A stretch of 64,000 nt of DNA. Source: Strongyloides papillosus (taxonomy: Eukaryota > Nematoda > Chromadorea > Rhabditida > Strongyloididae). This document shows positions 33,601 through 45,200 of the stretch, piece by piece. The position numbers and the translations under genes were made by a program. The stretch spans positions 124,001-188,000 of the forward strand of contig SRSI01000038.1 in NCBI GenBank assembly GCA_005656395.1, written 5' to 3'. Each line of letters begins with the position of its first letter. The stretch's first letter is position 1. The notes under the pieces were generated by a model. The model was not told the origin of the DNA. It was given only the letters and a program-made list of their open reading frames with translations, and searched no databases.

Positions 33601-34663
33601 TGAATCTATGTTTGAAGCTCAGTTTGGTGCTACAATTGGACCAAGAAGTGCATTCATTAGTTTTAATTTTATACCATTATATGAAAATAATCGTCAAAAA
33701 GACGATCCACAGTATGCATCAGCTTTAAATGATATAAGGAAGGGTAATATTACATCAAATTTTGAACAAATAATTGAATCAAGGACATTTAAACATTTAT
33801 CTCTTGTTGACATATACTCTAAATCAATTAAGGATGGTCATTCGGATCCTATAATATTAACTCCTAAAAATGAGGATGTTGATAAAATAAATATTGATAT
33901 TGTTAAAGAATTTGCAAGGAAAAAAAATGAGAAGATATATATAATCCACTGTAATGATACAGCTATGATGGATGAAAAATCTTATAAACGGATTTGGTTA
34001 AAAAAAGAAAATAAAATTACAAATTCTCCTGTATTAAACGTAAATCTTGATTCAATAGAAGATTTGTTAATTGCATATGAAACAAGATCAAAAAAAAATG
34101 AAACAGGACTACATGAAAAACTAGTATTATGTAAGGGGGCCACTGTTATGGTAAAAAGAAATCTAGATCTAGATAAAAGCGTCTGTAATGGTGCTCGAGG
34201 ATTTATCGATGATATAATATTTAAGCCAAATTTAAATATGGATAAAAAATTAAAAGCTAATGATATCAGTGAAGTTAAAATAAGACTATATGATACAGGA
34301 AAGATTGTGTCAATTCCATCGTCATGGCATTATTTCGTGTGTGGAAAAAATTTAATGCGAAGACTACAGTTACCTATAACACTAGCATACTGTACAACAG
34401 TTCACAAGAGTCAAGGTTTGACATTATCTTCAACTATCATTCATTTTCCGGTACATGAAAACAATAAAATATCTAAAACTGCAGGTTTATTATACGTAGC
34501 TTTAAGTAGAATCAGAAATTCAAATAGTTTATATATAAAAGATCTAGATTATACATTATATAATCTACCTAATGATAAAAATATAATAACACTAGAGAAA
34601 TGGAGTACCCTAGATTTTAAAGATGAGATAAATTATACTCCTTATGAAGAAATTGATTATTAA
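27615..34663 (+). CDS. Helitron Rep-helicase (RepHel), four exons
   Basis: Exons 27615-28042, 28086-28190, 28229-28339 and 28384-34663 join in frame through three phase-2 introns of 43, 38 and 44 nt (GTATGT or GTAAGT donors), giving 2307 aa. The acidic N-terminus is encoded by the small exons. The Rep nuclease shows WFMTLNPSEHQW, the HUH motif TPHVHMLLW (about residue 1239) and the tyrosine motif NYASKYVSKS (about 1399). The PIF1-type helicase has Walker A GPGGTGKS (about 1797), Walker B LILDEISMVD, FTGDLLQLPPV, TTVHKSQGLTL and YVALSRIRNSNSLY. This protein nicks and unwinds DNA for rolling-circle transposition. No stop or frameshift is seen, so the element may be recently active. Confidence 0.93.
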
Positions 34664-35325
34664 GTACAAAATAATTTATTTTTTATTAATTATTGCTATA
34701 TGGTAAATTATTAATAACCATTATTTAGTTTTATTAATGTATAAATTTTAAAAGAAGTATCATTTTTTACTTATTTATAAAAATTTTTTGCCTTTATTTT
34801 ATAGTTATATTTATATCTAGACTGTAAACTTCAAATAATCTAAAGCATTTATTGGAAATGTAACTATTAAAAATATTTATCATAGTAGTAATTTAAACAA
34901 TACATATTCATAACATGTTCATATATATTATTAAAAAAAACATTCAAAAACATCTATAAAAAAAGTAAATACAGGAATATAAAAATTTTAATAATTTTAT
35001 TATAGATTATTGTTAGCGACGCGGCTGACCCATAAAGAATACTTGATAAGAATTACAAAATGTAACGGCGTCAGGTATAAATTAAAATTTGAATAGTACT
35101 TTTTTCATGATAACAATATATCATCGAAATATTAGTTATGTATTTGAATTTTATTATTTCTTAAATTTTCATGTTCTAATTTTATGCATTCAAATATTAT
35201 ATTAAAAATATAATTGTTGATATTAAATCAACAACTAAAATAATGATTATTAATAAAATATAAAAGTAAAATATGTAATTAAAAATATTGAGTAAATAAT
35301 TTACAAATAAATTTATATAAAAAAA
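34664..35325. other. AT-rich spacer between convergent genes
   Basis: About 660 bp between the 3' ends of RepHel and of the second RPA32-like candidate. It has a short GC-richer patch near 35013-35032 (TAGCGACGCGGCTGACC). Nothing else recognised. Confidence 0.4.
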
Positions 35326-36326
35326 TTATTTTCTTTTTATTTTTGTCATATTTTCAGTTATTTCATATTGATTTAACAATTGCATCAGATGTCTTGAAAG
35401 TTCAATATGTGTTACTCCCAAGAAATTCCTAACTGCCTGAAGTTCAATTTCATTACTTCTTTCTGATGATAGTCCAAGTTCAATAGCATTAATGACATCA
35501 TTTACATTAAGAGAAGTAGCATTTTGATTAACGGTGTTGTTAAGAATGAGTGGAGATGGCAGACTTCTTTTAAATGGTAAATTCCAAGGATCTAAACTAC
35601 GACGTTTACCCGAATTGGTATTGATAAAATTTTCTGTTCTTTTTGGTGCTGTTGGTGTGCTAAATAAACTATCACAAGTAAAATTTGTAGGACTACTAAT
35701 TACTGATACTTGTTTTTTGTTATTGTCCTCTTCAAAAATTTCTTCATATGGTACACGTGAAAATCCATTCGAGTCATTTAATAAGTGAAGTTTTGGTGTA
35801 TTGAAAATATTTGCATTTACGGCTGCTTTTATGATATTAACCTCACGTTCAAAACATTTTCTAAATGAATCTAAATCACTAATCTTGTAAATTTCTTCTA
35901 AAACATAACCGTTTATTACTCCTTTTGCTATGTTGAAAGTAGCAAATACCAGTAAGCCTTCATAGTCACTTTCTTCAACAATTTTTCTTGCCAACGTTCT
36001 TATGTTACCCTAAAAAAGAATAAATATAAATTATATATGTTACTATTACTCACTCTTATAATTTTCATCGATACTTCATCTTCCTCATTACTTAGATTTA
36101 TTGTTCTATCATCATCCAAGTAAATATTAGTTCCAAATGTTGCAATTTTCATAATCTTCAAATTCCCTACATGATAAGTTCCAATATTTCTATCAATTAT
36201 CTTCTTAAGCTCGACAAATGGAACATTAAGTGCTGTTCCTCTAATTGACTTATTGGTACCATTAACGTTGATATTAAATTGATTAGAAACATTAGCTAAA
36301 AGATTGTTCTTATTTGTAGTATCCAT
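35326..36326 (-). CDS. RPA32-like candidate, paralog 2 (two exons)
   Basis: Exon 1 is 36054-36326 and exon 2 is 35326-36009, with a 44-nt phase-0 intron (GTGAGT/TTTTTTAG); 318 aa. I chose the ATG at 36326 because paralog similarity starts there; a longer in-frame extension upstream is not conserved. The N-terminal OB-like region contains VGNLKIMKIATFGTNIYLDD and, after the intron, GLLVFATFNIAKGVINGYV. A variable linker with a basic patch (NSGKRRSLDPW) follows, then a C-terminal helical domain ending near NMTKIKRK. The layout is like RPA32, which binds RPA70 and RPA14 in the ssDNA-binding trimer. Sequence identity to RPA32 by eye is low, so this is a structural guess. Confidence 0.5.
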
Positions 36327-37922
36327 TTCTTGATAATGGATAGAGAATATATGATCAATCGAAAAATAGATTATTTTATTTGAATAAAATGTTATAATTA
36401 AATTTGTAAAAAATAAGAATAAATTTAAATAAAATTTTTTTAATGCCATAACGTCATTGTTGTTTTAATTTGCCTTAAGCTAATGATTTGTGTGATTGTT
36501 GAAAATATTTATATACCTGCAAAACATCTTTTTTTTTAAATTGCCTGTAGCTAATAATTTGTGTGATTATTGTAAAATTGGTGAATAAATTTGAATAAAA
36601 TTTTTATATTCCCATAACATCATTGTTTTGTTAATTTCTCCGGAGATAATGATTTGTTTTATTGTTGAATATAAATTTGATAGTATCTAAAACTTACTTT
36701 ATCTGGATTGATTGCAATGGTTTATCGGTTTTGTTGATACGTCAATAAGTTTGCCGTCTTGCAATTTTTTTGCAACATAATTTGCGAATTAATTAGAATG
36801 AACTGTGCAATCTAATAATAACAAGTATTAAAGTGCTAAATAAATTTTAATTTTTTTATTCTTATATAGATTATTTTGTAAATCTTTTTAATTATATATT
36901 TATATATAATGTAATGCATAGTTACATATATAAATAATTATGAGGTTGTAAAATTAATGGTAGTGGTTTAAAATTTTTATATACATACATATTATTTCTT
37001 TTTTAATACGATTACGATTGCAATATCAAAAATCAAAGTGTAATTATCTATTTTATTAAGGTGCCTCTTATATCATAATGAATTAACACTTATGATTCAA
37101 TATATTAATTAATTATCATTTGTGATATATTAAATTCTAAACTAATGCTTTTTCGATAAATTATTTTTATGTAATACATTTTATAAATTAACAGATTATG
37201 TTTTTTGTTGAATAAGATAGTACTGTAGTATTAAATCATAGTAATTTTTTTATCAATGTGGATTTTTGGTGACAAATATAGTTATTTTATAAATTTTAAA
37301 TCATAAATGTATGTATTTTAATAATTCTTATTAGAATGTTCTTTATAATTAACATTTTAACTTTGACTTTATGTCGTTGCAAAACATTTATATTCTTTTA
37401 TCTTTATACATTTTTTAAGTATGTTCTAATATACCATTCATTTATTTTTTCGCATGTGAGTTAATGCATATGTAAATTATACGCAATTAACGTTAATGTT
37501 GTAATTTTTTGACTTAGTTATTATGTTTCCATTTAGAGCCTATAATTATCCTTTTGAATATTTCCATAATTTTTGAATACAACGTGGTATGAATGAATAA
37601 AGATTTACTGCTATTATGCAGTTATTATCATTGTTTTCTTACATTATTTTATTTTATTAGACAAATCTTGAGTCTTTATGGGGTTTATCAAAAATAAAGA
37701 CTTAATTTTATGGGTTATATACACTATATATTATGAATTTATCAATAAATAATTAATTCTAATAGTGACAATATTTTTAAAAATAATCTTTTATTATTTA
37801 TCGTTGAAAATACAAATATGTTAATTTTAGATTATATATTTACGTTTTTTAAATATATACTTAAAATTTTTTCTAGGTTTTATATATAAATTGAAATCAA
37901 ATTTTCATAATTAGTTTGGACA
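36327..37922. other. 1.6-kb non-coding region inside Helitron-like element
   Basis: This divergent interval lies between paralog 2 and the RPA70-like gene. It includes two related blocks, TTTGTGTGATTGTTGAAAATA (about 36488) and TTTGTGTGATTATTGTAAAAT (about 36558), and probably promoters. No gene seen. Confidence 0.4.
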
Positions 37923-39657
37923 ATGTCAGATTATACCGCTTCAAGTGCTACTTTTCTCAAGAAAGCTATTGAAAATAATAATACAGAAGTTAATAAATCT
38001 GTTCTTCTTATTAAGGTAAGCTGATAAATTATCTTAATAATAAAGTATTGTTTAGATTTCTGATGATGTTAATAACGGGTTTGAATCAACTGATAATTTT
38101 TCTATCTTAAAAAGAACAAAAATAAAGGAAATATCAGAAGAATTTTTACAAAGATTTATTAAATACGGAAAAGTTTTTGTTGTTGTTAATGAAATTAGAG
38201 TTAATACTCGTTTTGATTTTATTCTTAATCAATTCCACAAGGAAATAGAAATCATGGATTATATTGTTAGTGAAAATGATTTGTTTATTGTTAATGAAAA
38301 TTTGGAGCTTCTTCAAACTGCTATTTGTGAAACATCTGATTCTGCCTACGAACCTGAAGATGACGAAAAGGATCTTGGAAATGTTTATTCCGATCTAATC
38401 AACATATCTTATGATATTAATGTGTTGGTTCTTGAAAAAAGCAGCTATAGTAAGAGAAAAGGATCTGAAGAATTTACTTTTAATATTTTGGTTGCTGATT
38501 ATCTCGGAAATGTAATGAAATGTATTTGCTTTAACACTAATTCACCTGATCTTATCTACAATACAATTGAAATTGGAAATTTTTATGTCATGAGACTTAG
38601 AGAGGCTAGAGCGTTTTCTGCAAGAAGTAACTTGAAGAATTTCACAACATTTGATAAAGGCCTAATATTAACTTTCAATTCAACTGAATTTCAACCTTCA
38701 AATAGACAATTTTATTTTGAATACCCAAATGTGTTACTAGAAGAATTGAACATTGTTTCTCAATGTGAAAATGATGGTCAAGTTAACATAGTAGGGATTG
38801 TTGCAAAAGTTGAAGATATTGTTACTCATTCAAATGAAAATATTCATGTATTTACTTCAAGACGGATTATATTCATTACAAACGGAGAGTTTACTTTACC
38901 TGTTTACATTTATGGTGAATTAGCATACTTTCAATTTCAAGTTGGTAATTTACTTGGAATAAGATTTGGTATCATTAAGCCTCACTTGGTATGTCAAAAT
39001 ATCATTACTTGTAATAGAACATCTTATTTAATGAACGTTAATAAAGAACAATATTGTGAACTGTTTAATAAGGGAATGAAATTAGATTTAAGTTCAATTA
39101 TTTTTCCTGACTTATCTCTCGCTCCATCAATTAGTGAAGTTATCAATACCGGAAAATATCTTATGCATATCAGCGATACACCTGCTGTTAAAGTAAAAAT
39201 GCAGAAGTTCTACACAATAGGAAAAATTTCTAATCTTGGTAAACTCCAGAAGCCTAGTAAACCTCAAAATGATTATGGACCATTTTTAAGAATAACAATA
39301 TCTGATGCTTTGGTAAATATGCAGCATGTAACTATCTTTGCAAATAAGCTGTCAAAGATTGTTCCGTCATTATCTGGACAGTTACATAAACTTATGGAAG
39401 ATGGAATTGATATTAATGAACATTTTAAAGAAATTTTGCATAAGCCAATGATATTCCGGCTTAAAATTGATAATTTTATATCAATTACTAATAGTGGTTC
39501 TGAAAAACCACTTGCAAACAAACTTATTGATTATGTAGACTTCTGTTCTGCTGAAGTTTATACTGAATGGTGTGATAGAATGCTTAATGACTTAATGGAT
39601 CTTAATAAATTGAATTTAAACATTCCTTTGGATAATGAAGTTCCTCAAGATCACTAA
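37923..39657 (+). CDS. RPA70-like single-stranded DNA-binding protein (two exons)
   Basis: Exon 1 is 37923-38015 and exon 2 is 38056-39657, with a 40-nt phase-0 intron (GTAAGC/TTTAG); 564 aa. The middle carries two tandem OB folds with RPA1 hallmarks. The DBD-A-like fold (about residues 140-240) contains EEFTFNILVADYLGNVMKC, the NFYVMRLREARAF strand and LTFNSTEFQP. The DBD-B-like fold (about 255-370) contains QVNIVGIVAKVEDI, RRIIFITNGEF and a CQNIITCN end. No zinc-binding DBD-C is evident. Some Helitrons encode RPA-like proteins thought to protect single-stranded transposition intermediates. It is transcribed in the same direction as RepHel. Confidence 0.78.
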
Positions 39658-40351
39658 AAAAATAATATTTTTTACAAATCTTAGTAATATATTATGAGTA
39701 TACTAAATTCATATGTATTATGTTTAATTTAACTAAGAATATTACTTCTCGTTGACACAAATAAAAATGAATTTTTTCGAATATATTTTTATAAAAAGAT
39801 TATTTTATTTTTGTAACCTGTTTATTTAAATTAAAAATATCTTTTAATAAAATGTAGCCATTGTTTATAAACTAATTTTTAAATTATTAATATTTATAAG
39901 TTTTAGATATAGTCGATCAAAATAGCTTTAGATAAAAAACAAATATTATTTTGTAAAGTTTTGTATATATTTTTGTTTTTTTTTCTTTGATCACCTATAT
40001 TTATAATATGTTTTTTAAAAAATATTTATTAAAATTTTAGTTGATGTAAGTATATGATTATAAATATTTTTATTTTTAAGAAGTCAATATTTTTTATATA
40101 ATTTAAAAGTGGTCTATTTTAATATAATTAATAAAAATAATTGAAAAGGCAATCCAGTGACTATACTTCCCGAAAGTTAAGCTGATTTAATTGTTTTCTG
40201 CTGTAGTAAATAAAGTAATTTTCTAATAATTTTACATGATAAAGTAGCAACCTGACTTACTACCTGGAGAAGTCATGCTGATTTAAATATTTCTGCCATA
40301 TTTATTTTACTAAAATAATTTAATAATAATTTTATATGATAAGGCAGCAAC
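39658..40351. repeat. Non-coding subterminal region with divergent tandem repeats
   Basis: From about 40150 there are three degenerate tandem copies of a unit of about 95 bp. Copies 2 and 3 share GCAACCTGACT, CTACCTGGAGAAGTCAT and the linking TTTTA-ATGATAA segment. Copy 1 is more diverged (CCAGTGACTATACTTCCCG). The last copy runs into the left arm of the inverted repeat at 40352. This looks like subterminal structure of the Helitron-like element. Confidence 0.65.
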
Positions 40352-41493
40352 CTGACTCTACTACCTGGAGAAGTCATCTACCTTAAATAATAAAGTTATT
40401 AATTTTAAATTTTTAAATATAGTAATTTTTTCATTTATTAAGAAAGTTAAACTTTCCAGGGTGTAGTGAATTTTGTCTAAATTATATCGTTTAAAAGTGA
40501 TTTTAATTGATTTGTAACCTTAAAAAACAATGAACATGTTTTATTGAATGCCCAACACCTGGAGGGAAATAAGATCCTGCCCTTCACAAAATTCAGCCCC
40601 CGTCATAAATAAAAGTTTTTTTATTGGTCTTAAAAATATAAAAAGAACTATCTTTTTCTGTATTGGGATAATTAATAATAAAAAAATATTATCTCTTCAT
40701 AAATTATATTTTAGAACATAAGTTGAAGTAATCCTCATTTTTTCTTATATATTTATCTATATAAGAACGTGTTGTATGTATTTTAAATAACTCTTATTTT
40801 GTCTGACACAGCAATTACAGATAAAAATTGTACTTAATTTATAGTACCTTTAATTTTTACTTGTGATAAATTTGACAGACATTTATCTTGATACAGCATT
40901 ATAGTTTGTAATTGTTTTAAATTTGTGATGTTAAGTTTCAATTCTGATAAATATTGTATAAATTTTTTCTGATACAGCCAACTATTATTTATAGTTTCTG
41001 CATTGCATCAGTTCATTCAGTATTACCATTGTTTGACACCGTATACAGGAAATACTAGAATAAATCTACGAATTTAATTTCTTTATTTGACTTTAAAGTT
41101 TAATAATTAGTTAAAAGTTTTGTCCTTGAATTTTTTGTTTTTTTCAATATTATATTTATCATATTGTTTATTTATTAATATTATCTGTGACTTAGTCTTA
41201 AAATTTAGAAGCAGTTATTTTTAAAGTAGTATTAATTTATGACGGGGGCTGAATTTTGTGAAGGGCAGGATCTTATTTCCCTCCAGGTGTTGGGCATTCA
41301 ATAAAACATGTTCATTGTTTTTTAAGGTTACAAATCAATTAAAATCACTTTTAAACGATATAATTTAGACAAAATTCACTACACCCTGGAAAGTTTAACT
41401 TTCTTAATAAATGAAAAAATTACTATATTTAAAAATTTAAAATTAATAACTTTATTATTTAAGGTAGATGACTTCTCCAGGTAGTAGAGTCAG
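40352..41493. repeat. Perfect 259-bp inverted repeat at Helitron right end
   Basis: The left arm (40352-40610) and right arm (41235-41493) are, by eye, exact reverse complements, separated by 624 bp of AT-rich spacer. The outer tips read CTGACTCTACTACCTGG. The right tip coincides to the base with the boundary of the 17.9-kb insertion. No ORF is present. The repeat may be an inverted duplication of the element's terminus or a fold-back element inserted at the end. Confidence 0.85.
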
Positions 41494-41548
41494 TCTTTTA
41501 ATACATTAATCTTATAATGTTATTATACATATACATTTATTACCTATT

Positions 41549-41616
41549 AAAGTGACATAAACTTTATAAATCAATGAAATGAAAAAAATGTAGGTTGTTA
41601 TTTCTATAAAGTTGTT
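41549..41616 (+). promoter_or_regulatory. SL RNA upstream promoter block (class I variant)
   Basis: The same variant block as upstream of the SL gene at 17706 (AAAGTGACATAAAC...ATCAATGAAATGA). It resumes the array directly after the Helitron-like insertion. Confidence 0.5.
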
Positions 41617-41711
41617 GGTTTATAAAACCCAGTTTGAGGTAATTATTTAATTCTGAAGTTAATTCTTTATCTTTCATAATTTTGGAATGAAGCTATAAAT
41701 AGCTTCTAATA
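41617..41711 (+). ncRNA. SL RNA gene, copy 5 (variant body)
   Basis: Matches copy 4 at 17706-17800, including the altered intron and GCTATAAATAGC hairpin. The exon and donor are intact. Confidence 0.8.
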
Positions 41712-41813
41712 ATATAATATAAAACATTTTATTTAATATTAATATAAAATAATTTTATTTTATTGTAATTTTTATAAAATAATATTTAAAAAAAATATAT
41801 AAAAATACAAAAA

Positions 41814-41933
41814 GACTTACGCCACTAACGGTTCCCAGGAGGTCTCCCATCCAAGTACTAAGATAGCTCGCAACTGATTCACTTCAGAGATCGGACGGGA
41901 TCTGGTGCATTCAGTAGGATATGAGCGTAAGAC
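41814..41933 (-). rRNA. 5S ribosomal RNA gene, copy 3
   Basis: 120-nt minus-strand gene, identical by eye to the two other intact copies. Stem I and the internal control region are complete. Confidence 0.92.
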
Positions 41934-42189
41934 ATTAAAATTGTTTTTTTAAATTAATATTATAATATATATTTAATGATAAACTCTAGATCAAATAGGT
42001 TAATATATATTCTTATATATAAAAATTTTTTTATTATTATGATAAATAAAACTTTTTTTAAATATATAAAAAAAAATAAATATTTTTTAATTATTTATTT
42101 ATAAAATTTTTTATAATTATTTATAAAACAAATAACAAAAAAAAATTAACATTATAATGTTATTAAAAAATATCAAATATTTTTTTCTA

Positions 42190-42259
42190 TCAAAGTGACA
42201 TAAAAATTATAAGTGAATGAAATGAAATAGATGTAGGGTGGTGTTTCTATAAAGTCGTC
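42190..42259 (+). promoter_or_regulatory. SL promoter block (class II) upstream of NeSL-like copy B
   Basis: The same block and TATAAAGTCGTC context as upstream of copy A. It now lies at the 5' end of the second NeSL-like element. Confidence 0.55.
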
Positions 42260-42272
42260 GGTTTATAAAACC
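42260..42272 (+). pseudogene. 5' 13 nt of SL exon cut by NeSL-like copy B
   Basis: GGTTTATAAAACC; the exon resumes at 47035 with TATAAAACC duplicated. Confidence 0.8.
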
Positions 42273-45200
42273 ATAAAACCATATAAAACCATTTTATTAA
42301 TCCTATGCCTATTGTTGTCAGGAGTCATCAAATATCCCATAAACACGCAATAGAGGTAATATCATCGCAAGTTTTCCATAAAATTTTCAATAAAAAACAG
42401 TTAAAACTTTACTTTTTTAACTCCTTTTGGAGTCACCTCCAAGGAGGCTTCACTTCTAACTGTGTTGGAATTTTTGATTAGTTAATTTAGCTTAGATTTA
42501 GCAACTTTATAGGTAACAAATTATTTTAGTTTATAACCATTTACATAGTCACCACTAACATAATCATCACATTCCCATCATGAGTATAAAAAACTTTACC
42601 ATTAACAATAAAAACATCACAAAAAATATAACTAACGACAATAGTAAGATAACCTGGACAAACCAGCAAATATCTGCAGTTTTAAAAGTACTGCCTAAAT
42701 GTAAATTAGATGAGAACCATAAAACAACATTAGACATTAGTACAAAACAGTTAAAACAACTAGTTAATTCAGTTAATAAAACTGAAGAACAAATTTTAGA
42801 ATATTTAGATTTTGAATTTAAGAATAGATTGTTTTTGCAGCTACCAATCACCAGCTTGCCAATCCCGTCAAGTGAAATGAATTCACAGAGACTAAAAATA
42901 CAAAATAGATTAAATATTAAGCATAAAGACATACCAAAGTCTATTAAGCAAGGATCTGTTAGTGAAAATACATTATCAAAATCACTTAGTGCAGACCAAT
43001 TTAGAGCATGCTTAACACAAAGTCAAAGCAATACGATTCAAACACCAGTTAAATTTTCTCGTAAGAGACATAGTAATGATTTTGATTCCACTATTATTGA
43101 ACAATCACCAATTAAAAGATTGAATAGTGAGACATTTAATGAATCGAGTAGTTTAACATTTGTAGATAAAATTTTAGAAACCATTAATGAGAAACCTAAA
43201 ATAACATTTGCTGATGTAGTGAGCAAGAATATATCAAACAATAAAGATATATCAAACTATAAAAATAAATTTAAACAAAATACCAATTTTAAAGATAAAA
43301 ATAAATTTAAATCAAAATTTAAAAATAAAAATAGCACGCAAGACAATTCTTTAAATAAACCAAAAGAAAGAAAATTATTAAAAGATATGTCGTTTGAAGA
43401 AAGATTTAAATTATTTGAAAACGCAAAAGGACCACTTTTCCGTTTTGAAATAACCAAAAAAACACCTTTACTAGAAGCCAACATCTTCTTAGCAGATAAA
43501 TTAAAAGACCTAAATAAAGTTTGGTTAAAAGATAAAATAGATGAGAAAGAGTCCATGAAAACATGGCAAAAAGCTAATAAGATCTTAAGAACAATACATA
43601 GAGTGTTGAAAAGCTATCACTACCAAAAAATAGATTTAGAAGGGCTAAGAGTAGAAAACCAAGTAAGAATAAAAAGGTCAATAAATAAGACTAGTAGATT
43701 TATAGAACAAACTACAGCTCTAGTAAAAGTGACAAAATCTTCAAATGATAGAAAAACTAAAAATGCTGCTAATGCAAAATTGAGAAAAATAGTGAGTATT
43801 AACAAAAAGAAGTTCCACAACGTAGAACAAATACTGAAATTTAATAACGATAAAATTTCAATACTTAGGAAAAGATTAACAACCGTAGTTAATAGTTATA
43901 ACAAATTTAAAATTCGTAAGAAATTTCAAATAAAACCTTCAATAAAAAGTATAATTGATCAGGAACCTAAAAAATATCCTATTAGTAACGATACAATTAC
44001 AACATACTTAGAAGGATTATTTAGTTATGAGAAACCCGCTGAACCCAAATTAATCAGTGAATGGATTGAGTCAACCAAATTTGAAAAACAAAAAGTATTT
44101 GGTGAACTTTTTAATGAGGTACTTTTTGACGAAATTTTAAAATATTCAAGACCATTTAAAGCTGCAGGTCTAAATTCTGTTTACGTCGTAATATTTAAAA
44201 AACTTAAAAGTGCAAAAAATTTCTTGATTTCCTGGATTAAAGGTGTATTAGATAATAGAATACCATTAACAAAAACAGATATCACAGGAAAATGTTTCAG
44301 CATTTTTAAATCGGGTGATCAAAACAAACCTGAGAATTATAGATTTATAAATATATTAAATTCACATTATAAACTTTTAACAAAGTATATAAATAATTTA
44401 ATATCATCCCATCTATATAAAATACTACCATTAGAGCAATTTGCTAATAAAGCAGGTAGAGATGGTCTACTAGATGCGACACTTATTAACAGAATCCTCC
44501 AAAAAGCAACATTTGAAAATTCTACCCAAGTTAAACAATCTTGGATAGATTTCTCAAAAGCCTTCGATTCTATTAACCATGGAAGTTTAAAACTAATTTT
44601 AAATCACCTCAATTTTGACGAAAGATTGATAAAATTATTAATAGATAGTATGAAATACTATAGTTTAAGTTTAGGAAATAGTTTTAATGATAAAAATAAC
44701 ACTAAAAATAACTTAAAAACTAAAAAATTACAAACTATAAAACTACAAAAAGGTATATTTCAAGGGGATTCAGTTGCACCTACCCTTTTCTGTATGACAT
44801 TAATACCACTTTCATATCATCTTAATAAAAAGCCTAGAATAGAACTAACTACTAACCTTAAGTTAAATCATATTCTTTTTTACGATGATATAAAATTATT
44901 TGCTTCCGATATTAATACATTAACGGAAATTACTAACTTAGTAGAAGTTTACGGTTTAGAAGTTGGTTTGAAAACCAACAAAAAGAAATGCGCATACACA
45001 ACTGATGATCCTATACCCATTGATGCTAATAATCCTAGCATACTTATAGATTATACTGAGTTAAAAAACACATATAAACATTTAGGAATATTAGAAAACC
45101 AATTTGGTGCTGATGCTAAAGAAAATTTAGATAAACTTAAGGAAGCTGTTGATAAGGCTTTAGATATAACATTATCATCACCATTATCAGTAGGAGAAAT

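Larger units (their letters stand above)
23623..41493 (+). mobile_element. 17.9-kb Helitron-like element inserted in SL/5S spacer
   Basis: The array spacer reads AGCATTT then TCTTTTAATAC in undisturbed units (17576-17590, 47519-47533). Here the two halves are separated by 17,871 bp with no target duplication, inserted between T and T. That lack of duplication fits rolling-circle transposons; a T/T site is reported for Helentrons, while canonical Helitrons prefer A/T. The left end starts TTGCAATGC followed by an 8-bp-stem hairpin (GCTTGTTA...TAACAAGC, 23629-23650). The right end is the outer tip of a perfect 259-bp inverted repeat. Inside are the Rep-helicase, an RPA70-like gene, two paralogous RPA32-like candidates and a NADAR gene. 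Confidence 0.8.

Noticed and set aside
28400..34663. RepHel starting at the ATG at 28400
   Set aside because: Three upstream small exons join in frame with good donor and acceptor sites, so the start at 27615 is more likely.
36327..36449. N-terminal extension of the second RPA32-like candidate
   Set aside because: In-frame but hydrophobic, low-complexity and absent from the paralog; the internal ATG at 36326 fits the conserved start.
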